Positions 17,601 through 27,150 of a stretch of 64,000 nucleotides of DNA are shown here, piece by piece (positions within the stretch are counted from its first letter, which is position 1; each line of letters opens with the position of its first letter). The translations under genes and the position numbers were made by a program. The DNA is from CAZHOV01 sp964534315 (GTDB lineage: Bacteria > Bacteroidota > Bacteroidia > Chitinophagales > Saprospiraceae), in the NCBI GenBank assembly GCA_964534315.1, contig CAZHOV010000004.1, positions 1 to 64,000 on the forward strand. The letters run 5' to 3'. The notes below the pieces were generated by a model. That model was not told the DNA's origin, searched no databases, and worked only from the letters and a program-made list of their open reading frames with translations.

Positions 17601-18553
17601 CCACGCCAGTCAATGCGGTAATATTGGATTTCCTCCAAGGTATTCAAATCAAGCCGATCAATTCCTAAATCTCGACAATCCTCCCACTTCTGCTTATCCG
17701 GCTCATCAAATTCACCTTCATCTAGAATATAGCGGTAGACGAGAGAGGAGTTTAGTATGGCATATTCAGGTTCCTTTCGCTTTTCTGTAAGCTTAACTGT
17801 ACTCTCGTTAAAGCCCAACAGAATAATCGGGGCTGTCACCCCGGCTCTTCGCAGTTCTTTAACGACTTCCACGCCATTAAACTTCATAACACCTCCATGG
17901 GTCAACTCTTCTGCGACGAAAACGATATCGTACATCTCAGGTATGGTGTGAACTTTAGCTAATTTAGCCCTGAAGGATTCACCTTCCACATCGTTAATAT
18001 CATCCATGTCATTTTGCAAACCAAGATGATTAATCAGTTCCTCTTTTTTGAATTCATTAAGGACCAACAAACCCTTTTGGAACTTTTCAAAATATTCTCC
18101 AAACCTCTCGGAAGGACCATTCATATTGGCCAATTTGTCATACTGCCCCTTTATCCGCTTGAAATAGCCGGAAGGAATTAGACCTTGTGGGCAATCTCCT
18201 TTCCCTTCGGAAAAGCGTACATATTGGCTGATCCAGTCATCATTTATATCGTTAAAATTGCCGTTGAAACCAAACTCATTTTCATTTAATTGATTTGCCG
18301 TTATGCCGCCACCAGAATAAACAATATGGAGATCAAACTGAATATCTTCACTATGTGGATCTGGTCTGTGGCGAAACAGAATATCGAATTTATTAGGAAA
18401 ACTGTCGGTATTTTTAAATTTCTTGTCACCCCAGCCCCAGTTTTTTTTGGATCCATGATAAGATAGGTAAATTTGGTGACCTTCATTTAAACTATTGCTG
18501 ATTTGCTTTGCCCTATTGATAGAGGAATTTTCTATGATTAGTATTGTTGCCAT
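14615..18553 (-). CDS. Very large receiver-like/coiled-coil protein
   Basis: A 1312-residue cytoplasmic protein. Segment 1-250 begins like a receiver (TILIIENS) and includes IVFVAEE and IILLGFNES, suggesting a divergent or interrupted receiver fold. A clearer receiver-like domain lies at 431-575: Asp437-Asp438, Asp494 in LIADWIM, Ser533/534 and Lys556 or Lys566. Residues 800-1068 are a Lys/Glu-rich coiled coil made of degenerate repeats with FFKKxWxxIEKEI motifs. A helical C-terminal domain (1069-1312) is unassigned. No output DNA-binding or enzymatic domain was seen. It starts 12 bp after the sensor gene stop, so the two are probably made together. The gene is clearly AT-rich beside its neighbours. 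Confidence 0.85.
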   Translation of the reverse strand: MATILIIENSSINRAKQISNSLNEGHQIYLSYHGSKKNWGWGDKKFKNTDSFPNKFDILFRHRPDPHSEDIQFDLHIVYSGGGITANQLNENEFGFNGNFNDINDDWISQYVRFSEGKGDCPQGLIPSGYFKRIKGQYDKLANMNGPSERFGEYFEKFQKGLLVLNEFKKEELINHLGLQNDMDDINDVEGESFRAKLAKVHTIPEMYDIVFVAEELTHGGVMKFNGVEVVKELRRAGVTAPIILLGFNESTVKLTEKRKEPEYAILNSSLVYRYILDEGEFDEPDKQKWEDCRDLGIDRLDLNTLEEIQYYRIDWRGLLHHALHDIRAEFIDNNWLAEDINSLCGYVNDYLDKKVRPLIKPGNIEQFKKVNSDCLDSIEDYFSENKINLEKPDEAASELREVIRGFDKRWESLLKGENRTEEQRKEIKSWAVLVVDDQEAESIKEMLEEAGLTAIAANSGKKAVEILKKDAKGELEIGGNRKPAKFISVLIADWIMEDEIQGVKVMQPLQGPGLISYLKRNIRHNLAFFVLSSRSGGIMRQAQKNLGESIGWFAKERVISRNPLDKEEFFEKLEEAGKYKYDELIHRPEDYASSWKRLAGIYSWYRGLPVGDKKNIDDEINSLTDNWVKGVQEACEKNEEGNVISLDDGKLPDLMNLRSIIQSKTGEYNDTHCKNFIHKMAARRIILSLSVDGWHWSGIFRLIDERILIPAAKNKNLVGNDKETQAEVSSLLEGADLSFDENHNLARHLLQGKDWKNIFFCDNKESLLGELYFNKKKKSSDKNPPESTKVATNLINFFKKIWVPIEKEIEQKEVEIKELKEKKDKAKQLKVEIKELRDKIKERADNFFIKKWGDIEKEIEKRQCQIDKFQEEVKEKKEETKQVREKIEELEEEIRKIENDFYKNLRYHIVEKENELKQKIDNFWEKVEQDESKDKLKKPGKEIDELKKEIKKLKNKTKRFEDSFFKKMWSSFEEKINKYQSKLVEHQKKIDKFQEEVKEKKEEIEKLEKKIKKLKGGVNNDTLIVTVEEKIREYQEKIDKFQKEVKEKKKETKQVKKKIEELEGEIKLYGYGETVLDIRLSLRKPFSQQKASDLFNTHLALSKEKTLNPLLKHGDIAAIDPGSLTVEEVIWLENGFEGRMGRTDAELLEELQIYFLDQQNYKKAQETVNNIMKFIGRVKIKFVNNEAIKGNCKALEKWVKDIRANFHFNDEIIFDNLGAYREIFNSVYPNIEPLTAETQDGIILDELLNALNDLAEEENNTLITGYNTEIDHLKAGLHDFIWLYLGELNHWLNNKVDDRVRVALRRNEFDI
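15361..15957. repeat. Internal DNA repeats in the coiled-coil region
   Basis: Near-identical stretches at about 15361-15440 and 15870-15957, with a shorter match at about 15543-15585, encode the recurring IDKFQxEVKEKKxE and KKIEELExEI segments. The high DNA similarity between them points to recent internal duplication, so coil length may vary between strains. Confidence 0.75.
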
Positions 18554-18565
18554 TTTTATGTTTTT

Positions 18566-21500
18566 TTATATAGGACTATGTGAAGTAAATTGTAATATGA
18601 CCCAATCGCCTTCAAAAGATGGTTGAAAAGATCTCGTTTCAAAGCATTTAAATACGGAAAAAAGAGAAGAAGTCGTTAATCCTCCTTTTGTTTGGTCTCT
18701 CCTATGCGCTTCGAAACTAGCTCGCAAATTATTTACATTATTTTCTCCAATTTTAAACTCCAAAATCAATTTTGAGGGGGGGGAGATCTTAATTTCCCAG
18801 GTCACTCCAACCCTCCAACCGTTAACATCTCTCAATCCAATATTCGGGAAAACATTGCTAAAAAGATTCCATAAAAACTTACTAACCTTCAATTGCTCTT
18901 CTATGTCATCATTCTCCTCAGGTAAATTTTTAAAAAGAGTTAAGTTTCTGGAAAAATATTCACGATTAGCATCGTTATTTAAAGGTTGTATCCAATCATT
19001 GTTTATTTTTTCCAATATTTCATCCTCCTCAATCTCTTCAGATTGTGCTTTACTGTAAAAGGCCCCAATAAACAAAAAAAGAATCCACATAAGCGGAGTG
19101 TTATTTTGACCAAAAACGCCTTTACACATTAGATTTAATACATTGTCTTCGAGGTCTTTAGGGGGTTGATTGTTTATTCCAAAGTATTCCATTAAGCGGT
19201 CACCCTGGTCTTGGTTCCAGAAACCGAACATCATACGAAAATGCATATTTAAATCAATTTGATGGTTATTCAGGGCCGCCAGGTGAAAGGCTCCATTATC
19301 ATTATTTAATGCATTAATATGGGCTCTCGCTATATCGTTAAGATTATAAACTAAATTTGAAAGGGAGGAAGTCGTTATGTCAACCTCTCTAAAAGTCTCC
19401 TCAATTACCTCCGCAATTTCCTGAGCTTGTCTTAGCCTTTCACCCGTAAAATGATTTTCCTCTACATCCTGGAAGGTAACTACACCGTAGGGTTCCATAT
19501 TGCCATCCACACCTTCCTTATTAAGACATCGAACATAAATTGACTTTGCTCTGATCGCGAAATCTTCATGACTCTTTGTTGCAGGCAATTCCTTTCCAGT
19601 TTCAGTATCTTTTTTCGGGTTCCCATTTTCATCCTTCAAAACTTCTATCTCATGTTTTTTAAACTCTTTGGGATCAAAAGCATCTTTTACCACAATTTCA
19701 GTTATTTCATCTTTTAGGATCACTTGTACCATATAACTCTTTCCTATATTCTCCTCGGTTAAGCGATAATTTTTTTCTTTTCCATCTTTCCGCTCTTCAA
19801 AATAATATGGAAACCGCAAAACTCCTGCACGACTATCGATGATTCCTATGCCTGTTAGCGTTCGTCCAAATCCAAAAGAGTTTGCAACATCTAAAATCAC
19901 CTTTGCCGAATATTCATGGTGATCTCTTTGCAACTTATTTATCGATTCAATAGATGTTCCAAAAGCGTTTCTAAAAATCTCTAGCCTTTTCTCGATTCTT
20001 TGCTTCTTATCTCTATTTAAAAAAAACCAGAGCAATACAAAAACAGCAACGCCTATCAATAAACCTGTCAAAACAAAAAGGATAGCATTAAAAGTTTCTT
20101 CTAGAGGTCGTTTTACCTCTAATTTATAGGTGTAAACTTGTGCATTATCTTTACCTGGCAGATTAATTTTAAATTCATACTCACCAACGATATCAGTAGG
20201 TGGGTAAAACAATTCGCCAAAATGAAGAGATTCAGTTGTTTTTTCTTTTTTAGGATCAATTGTGGTGAAAACGGATTGATTTAATGTTCCCCGAAAGTCA
20301 GGTGTTGAATAAAGAGAAAAAGGGGAGACTGGAATATTGACTGGAACAAATCGTAGCCCCAATTCTGTTCCCCTATTCATCTTACCCGTTGGTTCAAGAG
20401 ATTTCCAACTATTCCAAAAGTTTTTTACCTCCTTCCCTTCGCCCACAACATCCTTAAGAAGAAATTTCATATTTTTTCTTATTTCCTCCTTTTTTTTCCA
20501 AAACTGCTTAGGAAAGACTTTATTCCATCCGTTCACTCCTCCAGCGATAATTGAAAAGTTGAGATTTGAACTTTTTTCATCTATCAACCAGGCATTGCCA
20601 TTAAAATCTTCTCCTTGGAGTTTATCTTCCAACCCCAAATCAATCACCAATTTAATAGATTTGTTATTATAAACCTTAATTCTATTACCAGTTACCAACC
20701 ATAAAAGGGTGTCACGATGGGGTATTATACCGTAAACGGTCTCGTACTCAATACCTGGTAACTCTTGGTGAGACCACTTACCATTGTTTTTCGTAATTTT
20801 ATACAATCCAGATTTGAATGTACCAATATAAATTAAAGTATCGTCTATGTATTTTATGGTTGTTATGATTACATTATTTGGAATACAAGCAATCTCCTCC
20901 TCCTTATCGCCGGCCTTAATTATTTGTCCATTCGGTGTTCCAAGAAATAGCCCATCAGGATAGAGCTCTGCGGAATAAAACCCTTCTGGAAAGCTATCTG
21001 CCTTCAGTATAGTAGTAAGGCTGGTTTTTCCACCACCATTTCCAATGCTTTTTATATCTAAAGAAACCAATGCGGAGTCGTCTAATGACGTATCATCCGA
21101 TCCCACTGTCGAAAGGCCAATCCATAGCTTTTTATTGGCACTATCAAGCTTCAAAACTCGAATTGGGTAGCCGAAATCATAGGATTCAACTTCAGTTAGG
21201 CTACTGTTGTAACAAACTAACTCATGCCTCTCTTCCTTTCCACCTTTTTTTCTCCCTACAAATAGGTAATCTTTTATAGCCACCAAACTAAATACCTCTT
21301 CTTCTTCATTTCCAATCCGGATAAATTGATCAGAGTATCTATCAAACTTGAATAGACCACCCTTTGTACCAAAATATAATTCATCTTTAAACTCCTCTAT
21401 AGCACGTATAAAATTGACATCTTTATTTTTCCCATAAGATCGGTAAAGTTGAATAGCATTGGGCTCAAAAGAAGGAACGAACATCATTCCCCTTCCGTAT

Positions 21501-22540
21501 GTACCAATCCAGGCTGCATCATTACTTGAAAAAAACACTTTGGTTACTTCTTTTCCCTCAAATCCAGTAACTAGTTTACCCGAAATCTCAAACATTCCAG
21601 CATCTGTTAGGATCAATAAACCTTCGGCAGCTTTAGAATAGGGATCTCTTATTAGTTCCTTTGGGGTGTTTTTTCCATCCTCCAACTTAATATTTTGGGA
21701 ACTAATTATACTACTTGATGATTTACCAATCGGATAAGACTTCAAGAAAAATTTCTGGGTAATATTATTTTTCTCTAGCCAGAATAACGAATCATTCTTT
21801 TCTATTATCGAAATGATTTCGCAATCGGTACAATTATAAGGCTTACTATCTTCCAAGAGATTTATACAATCCTTTTTTTGAACAATGACTTTGCGGTTAT
21901 AGATTAAAAAATCCTTCACGGAGGAGTCAATCATTTCTGGGGGGAGACTATCATTCTGAATCAATAGCAGGTCATCATCCGAAATCACATAAACAGAATC
22001 GCCTTGCAGGAGAATTTTCGTTATTATTTTCAGGTCTCCGATTCGCTCAAAAGCAGACTTATTTCTTCTTTTTACTTGATAAATCGTAGAAAGTGGTTTT
22101 GACTTAAAAAGTCCATTTACTCCCCCTACAAATAATACATCTTGCGATCTATCATAAGTAATTGCTTTGAAATCAAAACCGGTTAAACCATCCTCAGGCC
22201 CAAAACGCTCCCCACCCAAAGCATCTATGAGCTGTACTCCATCTTGGGTAGCAATCCAGATCCGATTATTATTATCCTCACAAAAATCCCAGACAACGTT
22301 TGAAAAAAGGCCATTTTTTTTATTAAATTCCTCTATATGCCATCGGTCTTCAATTCGAATCTCTTCCTGGCTCCATGCAGAACCGGGAAAAAGAAGTACT
22401 CCCAACCAAAGGAAAACATAGGGAGAAAAAGAGTTACTGCATGTTCGTAATGTTAGAATGGAAAGGGAGTCAACGATTCCTTTGAATACCAAACCAAAAG
22501 CATTTAAAGGATTCAGTCTTCCTGGTAAATTGTCCAGCAT
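18566..22540 (-). CDS. Membrane sensor: beta-propeller, TM helix, GAF domain, no recognisable kinase
   Basis: A 1324-residue protein. A hydrophobic segment (about 40-57, ending GSAWSQ) exports the N-terminal part. Two-component-type propeller repeats (about 65-660) include NNRIWIATQDGVQLI and WIGTYGRGM. A Y_Y_Y-like domain (about 770-810) leads to one TM helix (817-841). Inside the cell come a short coil and a GAF-like domain (about 875-1050), then an unassigned C-terminal region (1050-1324) with a further hydrophobic stretch near 1149-1163. I cannot find the H, N and G boxes of a histidine kinase, which normally follow this architecture. Its partner is the receiver-like protein 12 bp downstream. 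The ligand is unknown. Confidence 0.85.
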   Translation of the reverse strand: MLDNLPGRLNPLNAFGLVFKGIVDSLSILTLRTCSNSFSPYVFLWLGVLLFPGSAWSQEEIRIEDRWHIEEFNKKNGLFSNVVWDFCEDNNNRIWIATQDGVQLIDALGGERFGPEDGLTGFDFKAITYDRSQDVLFVGGVNGLFKSKPLSTIYQVKRRNKSAFERIGDLKIITKILLQGDSVYVISDDDLLLIQNDSLPPEMIDSSVKDFLIYNRKVIVQKKDCINLLEDSKPYNCTDCEIISIIEKNDSLFWLEKNNITQKFFLKSYPIGKSSSSIISSQNIKLEDGKNTPKELIRDPYSKAAEGLLILTDAGMFEISGKLVTGFEGKEVTKVFFSSNDAAWIGTYGRGMMFVPSFEPNAIQLYRSYGKNKDVNFIRAIEEFKDELYFGTKGGLFKFDRYSDQFIRIGNEEEEVFSLVAIKDYLFVGRKKGGKEERHELVCYNSSLTEVESYDFGYPIRVLKLDSANKKLWIGLSTVGSDDTSLDDSALVSLDIKSIGNGGGKTSLTTILKADSFPEGFYSAELYPDGLFLGTPNGQIIKAGDKEEEIACIPNNVIITTIKYIDDTLIYIGTFKSGLYKITKNNGKWSHQELPGIEYETVYGIIPHRDTLLWLVTGNRIKVYNNKSIKLVIDLGLEDKLQGEDFNGNAWLIDEKSSNLNFSIIAGGVNGWNKVFPKQFWKKKEEIRKNMKFLLKDVVGEGKEVKNFWNSWKSLEPTGKMNRGTELGLRFVPVNIPVSPFSLYSTPDFRGTLNQSVFTTIDPKKEKTTESLHFGELFYPPTDIVGEYEFKINLPGKDNAQVYTYKLEVKRPLEETFNAILFVLTGLLIGVAVFVLLWFFLNRDKKQRIEKRLEIFRNAFGTSIESINKLQRDHHEYSAKVILDVANSFGFGRTLTGIGIIDSRAGVLRFPYYFEERKDGKEKNYRLTEENIGKSYMVQVILKDEITEIVVKDAFDPKEFKKHEIEVLKDENGNPKKDTETGKELPATKSHEDFAIRAKSIYVRCLNKEGVDGNMEPYGVVTFQDVEENHFTGERLRQAQEIAEVIEETFREVDITTSSLSNLVYNLNDIARAHINALNNDNGAFHLAALNNHQIDLNMHFRMMFGFWNQDQGDRLMEYFGINNQPPKDLEDNVLNLMCKGVFGQNNTPLMWILFLFIGAFYSKAQSEEIEEDEILEKINNDWIQPLNNDANREYFSRNLTLFKNLPEENDDIEEQLKVSKFLWNLFSNVFPNIGLRDVNGWRVGVTWEIKISPPSKLILEFKIGENNVNNLRASFEAHRRDQTKGGLTTSSLFSVFKCFETRSFQPSFEGDWVILQFTSHSPI

Positions 22541-22793
22541 ATCCGATGAGTTATTCTTTACAAAAAGCCACCTAGGGCTATGCCTGTTTGCTCCAAAAGT
22601 AGCCCGGGAGCCTGATGAAAATCATCAACAATCAAGAAGAACTAAAATAGTAAAAAATAACTCAAAATGTCTGCTTTCCAGTAAAAAATTTCCCTAAAAA
22701 TTGGAAACTGCAAAATCCTCTTTTCCCATCTTCCGATAACAGAAAATATGTCTCTCTAAAATCAGGAGATATTAATCCCTGAAGTGCCATTCC

Positions 22794-24647
22794 TTAAGAT
22801 GAGGGAAGATCAACCTCCACCAGGGAAAAGGCTTTGCCTAGAGAGGGAATTTTCCACTCCAGCAAGGCTTTGCACTTTAAAGGTTGCCTGGTTTGGAACC
22901 CGGCCTCAATACGCTTCGCGGTTTCTCCATAAATCGAAGGACTTAAAATCAAGTTGTTTCTTTGTGGGGATGCCTTGACTGAATGATGCTTAAACAGTAC
23001 CTCATCTGCTATTTTTAGTTCAATGTCTGCATTAACAAGAACAGCGGGTTTCAACCTCAGTCCAAGTGAATCCAATGCCAACATAGCCATATCATAAGGC
23101 ACGGGAGCCAGAAGTTCAATAGATCCCGAAAAATGCTCCGAATAGAGAAACAGGTCAATTTTCGAGATCCCTCCCAGAGTTTCTGCAATTTTAAGGCTGT
23201 TCGGTACAATGTAAGCATTGTCATTAGCCGTTTCACCCTCACCTCTCATCCAGATATTCGGATAAAGACCTGGATTATCCAGGCCTTTTCTTTCCGTCTC
23301 TACCAACGTAAGGCCTGCCAGTTCCTCCGATAACCATATATGAACTTCATCTCCAAGGTAATCCGAAGAATAATCCTTCCAGTGAGAGACAAAAGAGGAG
23401 CTTGGAGATTGGATCCGAGTCGCCCAAATCCGGTACTTGAGAAGTTTACTACCGAAAAAGCTGGGTAAAGTGAGCTTTTCTGTCCAGTATTCCCGGCTTT
23501 CTTTTCTTTCAAGATCGATCTGCAGAAACCGCTTATGGCTTAACCCCAGATGGTCCGTCAACACCACTTCCACCCTGAGGTTATTAAAGTGTTCCAGGAA
23601 TAGACGGGATATGCCTTCTGAAGCATGGTCAATGTCCCAATTGAGATGAACCGTCGCAGGTTTTTCCGGCAGTAAATTTTTAATATACAGGTTCAATGCC
23701 GAAGGAAAATCATATTCGGCCTGCCAATGGATATCTTTTATGGCGATGGGTTCACTATTCAACAGAACCCGGAAAAGAGCGGGAGGCTCGCCTTCTCCTG
23801 TCAATGGCTCCAGTATTTTTTGTACGGACTTGAACTTCCAGCGGCCGGTTTCTTTGGAATAGTAATGAAACCCTTCCAAGTGTATTCGATGTTCGGTCCG
23901 GTTGGTAAAAACCACCTCCCATTTTTTCTGGTTGGATTCAATAAAATAGTCAACAGGTAAACTTGCTTCAGGAAAACCTAAAGAAAAATATAATGGAACA
24001 TGTAATCCCTTTTCCAATTCAACTCTGCCTACCCGGTGGATACGCCTATCCAGAAGGCTTTCCAGGAAAATGGTGGCGTCATAGTGATTCAGTTTAAGCT
24101 GAACAGGAAAAGGTTTATCCAGGTTTACCTTTTTCTGCTGGAACGACTTTTTGTTCGTCCAGTTTGCTATTACAAAGACCTCATCGAAAGCAATATTGCG
24201 AATGATGGCAGGTAGTGGTCGTAGATTGATATGATCCACCAATAATGGATTAAAAGGGTTGGTTACAGCTCGTCCCATTTCTATCAGCTTCCATTTGATT
24301 TGTTGTTCAAAAGACGAGTCATAATTAGAGGCAATAACCATATTCAAAGCTATAAACCCCAATGTATCTGCATTGGGATTTTTCCCGTCGGCGTGTAGCT
24401 CCATGGAAAAGGTCAGACGAGATCTTCCGTCCTGTACCTTTCTTTCAATATACAGCGCTTCCGGTATGTACCAGAAATCCGAAAGGGGAGAATGGCTGTC
24501 GGGATAGACAATCGTTTTGCAGTTCTTGACGACAATTTCTATTTGGTCCCCGGTGTCCACTGATTCTGGAAATCCGGATTGACTCCAACCTTCGATTATA
24601 CCAACCAGGGATAAAATAATTTGTAAAATAATTTTTCTTTGAAACAT
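22794..24647 (-). CDS. Large exported protein of unknown function
   Basis: A 617-residue protein with a signal peptide (about 1-22, cut near GWSQ). It is strand-rich throughout and suggests several beta-sandwich domains (for example EVVFTNRTEHRIHLEGFHYY and VEVVLTDHLGLSHKRFLQI). No known catalytic motif, TM helix or T9SS sorting domain was seen. It follows the gene at 24731 with an 83-bp gap containing a 12-bp stem-loop. It is the last gene of the exported-protein cluster that starts at 33551. Confidence 0.72.
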   Translation of the reverse strand: MFQRKIILQIILSLVGIIEGWSQSGFPESVDTGDQIEIVVKNCKTIVYPDSHSPLSDFWYIPEALYIERKVQDGRSRLTFSMELHADGKNPNADTLGFIALNMVIASNYDSSFEQQIKWKLIEMGRAVTNPFNPLLVDHINLRPLPAIIRNIAFDEVFVIANWTNKKSFQQKKVNLDKPFPVQLKLNHYDATIFLESLLDRRIHRVGRVELEKGLHVPLYFSLGFPEASLPVDYFIESNQKKWEVVFTNRTEHRIHLEGFHYYSKETGRWKFKSVQKILEPLTGEGEPPALFRVLLNSEPIAIKDIHWQAEYDFPSALNLYIKNLLPEKPATVHLNWDIDHASEGISRLFLEHFNNLRVEVVLTDHLGLSHKRFLQIDLERKESREYWTEKLTLPSFFGSKLLKYRIWATRIQSPSSSFVSHWKDYSSDYLGDEVHIWLSEELAGLTLVETERKGLDNPGLYPNIWMRGEGETANDNAYIVPNSLKIAETLGGISKIDLFLYSEHFSGSIELLAPVPYDMAMLALDSLGLRLKPAVLVNADIELKIADEVLFKHHSVKASPQRNNLILSPSIYGETAKRIEAGFQTRQPLKCKALLEWKIPSLGKAFSLVEVDLPSS

Positions 24648-24665
24648 GATTTTGGATGTTTTTTG

Positions 24666-24699
24666 ATAAGGTATTGGACCATCAAGCCCAATACCTTAT
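24666..24699. promoter_or_regulatory. 12-bp stem-loop between two exported-protein genes
   Basis: ATAAGGTATTGG pairs perfectly with CCAATACCTTAT around a 10-nt loop. On the minus (coding) strand no T tract follows, so read-through, attenuation or mRNA processing is as likely as termination. Confidence 0.5.
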
Positions 24700-24730
24700 T
24701 AAGCTTAAAGATATATGGGGATTGAAAAGC

Positions 24731-26575
24731 TTAACGACCTAAAGAATGGGTCGCTGGAATATCCTGCTCTCTTATCGGTAGGTTTTCCGATAGCTTACCA
24801 ACCGGACGCCTCAATGTTTTTGTGATATATTGATCTGTTCCACGATAGGTTGCATGAACATTCACATATTCAATTATTTCCTGCTTTTCCTTGTTGAAAA
24901 ACAAACTGGCTTCCGGGTTGGCTCCGGAAAGGGTAAAGCGGGTTGCAGGATCTCCGGGAATTTCGATCTCTACATTGATAAGGTTAGGAAAATCTTTGAA
25001 AATCTTTTCGGCCTGTAACAAGCTGATTTTCAACAAACCCATGTAATTCTCCGCATAGATTGAAGGCATATCAAAAGCCCAGTTTGAATGCTTGAATACC
25101 TTATCTTTTATCTCGTAATCACCTTGCCGCGTATAGAATTTCCAATGATAGGTTAAGTCTGATATCATTTTTGCCCGTAAGACGCCCGAAACAGGATGCC
25201 GACCATAATCCATATGGATAGGGAAACGTGTAACATAAGGTTGTTGCTGATATAAGGAGAAGGAAGCACTTCTTCGGATTTGCTTTCCGTCTTTAGTTTC
25301 TAAGATTAAAGCGACCTCTGCAGAAATAAAGCCTGGATCCGAAATTATTTCTAGTGGAGGAGGCATAACTGCGAAGCTGGTGTATGCAAAATAACTATCT
25401 TTTTTATCTATCAATTGGATATTGGATGGCCCTAATTCGGCAAATTCGCCAAGTGCATAGATTGGAAACGTTTCAACACTTTGTATTTTCCAACTAAAAA
25501 TAACTTCTTGGTCAATAAATTGCCGTATGTCTACTTTGGCATAAGTGGTACCTACATTGGCCCATTTAAAGAAGCCCATTTTACCCGGGCCTTCTGCATT
25601 TGCCCGGGCAGTTGGAATATCCAACTCCATCTGGTGCATTTCTTTAAGTACAAAATGCTCTACCCATTTATCTGCAAGCGCCTGAAGAAAATCGTAAGAA
25701 AAGGCATCGTTCTGACGGTCGATCTCTATTTCAAGAAGGTTGTCCTCTTCCAGTTTTTGTCTGATTTTTCGGATATCAGCAGAAAAAGACCAAAAAAAGA
25801 ATCCACCCTTTGTTTTAAAGTGGGATTCCACATATTTGTAAACTCTCCTCTTATTAGCCTTGATATTGATGGTTGTGGGTGGAAGGTTAATTCTAGCTTC
25901 TGCAGAATACTGAACATCAAGAGCACCCGTAAAGCCCCATCCACCAACAGCATTATTCAGTTTTTCGAAAAGAACTTGGGCATCTAACTCCCCCAACCGA
26001 AACCGGGCAGGTATACATCCACCAACGTCTGAAGATACCGGCCCCCCAGAATTCACCAGGCGAGCAGTTTCTTTATGCTCGTTGGATAGCTGCGCCAGCA
26101 CCGAAGAACTGGCTTCCAAAGCAGAATGGTGACTTATTGCAACAGAAGCCGAACCAGGGGTTAATGGAAACATGGCAAGCCTGTAACCAGCATACTTGGG
26201 GTACTGTATCCCAAGGTACCGTTTAAGGGTTGTAAAATCCTCAGTCGCCCCCTTTAGTTCGAGTAAGCAATCCGCGAAGCCCCCAGCCAGCTTCCCTTCT
26301 TGAGCATTGGTTACGGCAAGATCCGGATTTATATGGGTAATTCCCCGGAATAAAACCAGATCGAAAGCTGGCCTGCTTCCTATCTTCTTCAAGACCAACC
26401 TTGAAGGCTTCACATATAATACCGGATATCCATCAGAATCTCCATACAAGTTTACTGTTTCTCCACCAGGAAGAGTAAGCGTCAAAACTGTACTCAGGGT
26501 GGGGATGCCCGCCTGAAGTTGAATTATTGTGCAGGATAATCCGAGACATAATAAAATGACAAAATAGTTTTTCAT
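24731..26575 (-). CDS. Large exported protein of unknown function
   Basis: A 614-residue protein with a signal peptide (about 1-22, LQAG). The first 60 residues are strand-rich (TLTLPGGETVNLYGD) and the middle is helical (about 265-310). Strands follow, with phrases such as EVALILETKDGKQ and RFPIHMDYGRHPVSG that suggest Ig-like or adhesin-type folds. No family is recognised with confidence and no catalytic motif was seen. It lies 25 bp after the lipoprotein gene (26601) in the same operon-like run, so it is expected to share regulation with the caspase-like and vWA genes. Confidence 0.72.
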   Translation of the reverse strand: MKNYFVILLCLGLSCTIIQLQAGIPTLSTVLTLTLPGGETVNLYGDSDGYPVLYVKPSRLVLKKIGSRPAFDLVLFRGITHINPDLAVTNAQEGKLAGGFADCLLELKGATEDFTTLKRYLGIQYPKYAGYRLAMFPLTPGSASVAISHHSALEASSSVLAQLSNEHKETARLVNSGGPVSSDVGGCIPARFRLGELDAQVLFEKLNNAVGGWGFTGALDVQYSAEARINLPPTTINIKANKRRVYKYVESHFKTKGGFFFWSFSADIRKIRQKLEEDNLLEIEIDRQNDAFSYDFLQALADKWVEHFVLKEMHQMELDIPTARANAEGPGKMGFFKWANVGTTYAKVDIRQFIDQEVIFSWKIQSVETFPIYALGEFAELGPSNIQLIDKKDSYFAYTSFAVMPPPLEIISDPGFISAEVALILETKDGKQIRRSASFSLYQQQPYVTRFPIHMDYGRHPVSGVLRAKMISDLTYHWKFYTRQGDYEIKDKVFKHSNWAFDMPSIYAENYMGLLKISLLQAEKIFKDFPNLINVEIEIPGDPATRFTLSGANPEASLFFNKEKQEIIEYVNVHATYRGTDQYITKTLRRPVGKLSENLPIREQDIPATHSLGR

Positions 26576-26600
26576 TTAGAATTATATTTTTATTAATTAA

Positions 26601-27140
26601 TCATTTCATATTTGCATCCTTTTCTTCGTCTTTCTTTTCGTTCTTTAAATTGACATTATTCCTGATTACTCGCATAAGTTCAGCCCTGGCGAGTCGCCCG
26701 GTAAGTAATACCGAATAAAAGGTGCGATTAGCAGTTTGTTCCGGCTTACAAGCATGATAGAATTTCCGGAGGCTGATTTTTCGGCATTCCTGTATTATGA
26801 TCAGCCCCGTGATATCATCCATAAGACTTTCCGAAAGATTCACCTTTCGGGAAGTGAAAGAAAGGGATATTGATTTGGCCACATCTTTTTTCAACTCATT
26901 CATTGCTTGTTCTCGAGCATTTCGAAAATTAGCCCCTGAGCCATCCCCACGGAAATAAGTAAAACTGGTATCCTCAAAATTTTGATCGAGACAATCTGTC
27001 TCCCGAATAATTTCTTCTTGCCCGGATTCTAGCCAGATGCTTCCCATTTTTTTACAACAACCGCTAAGGAAAAGAGCAAGGAATAGACAGCTTAGCGGCA
27101 TTATCCAAACAGTAGTTCCCAAGAATGAAACATCTCTCAT
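26601..27140 (-). CDS. Lipoprotein of unknown function
   Basis: A longer reading frame opens at 27233, but the start at 27140 is preferred. From there the protein opens with a lipoprotein signal (LFLALFLSGC, the lipobox Cys followed by Cys-Lys-Lys), and the ATG lies 10 bp after the stop of the preceding gene (27151). The product is about 179 residues, with a central part resembling a small alpha/beta domain (NAREQAMNELKKDVAKSISL, then LTGRLARAELMRVI) and a charged tail. The NAREQAMNELKKDVA pattern recalls LPP20-like lipoproteins; this is weak. It probably sits on the outer-membrane inner face or on the surface. Confidence 0.7.
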   Translation of the reverse strand: MRDVSFLGTTVWIMPLSCLFLALFLSGCCKKMGSIWLESGQEEIIRETDCLDQNFEDTSFTYFRGDGSGANFRNAREQAMNELKKDVAKSISLSFTSRKVNLSESLMDDITGLIIIQECRKISLRKFYHACKPEQTANRTFYSVLLTGRLARAELMRVIRNNVNLKNEKKDEEKDANMK

Positions 27141-27150
27141 GTACACTTTT

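Noticed and set aside
18566..22540. Hybrid histidine kinase
   Set aside because: The propeller/Y_Y_Y/TM/GAF layout suggests one, but I could not find H, N or G boxes in the C-terminal part. It is reported as a kinase-less sensor.
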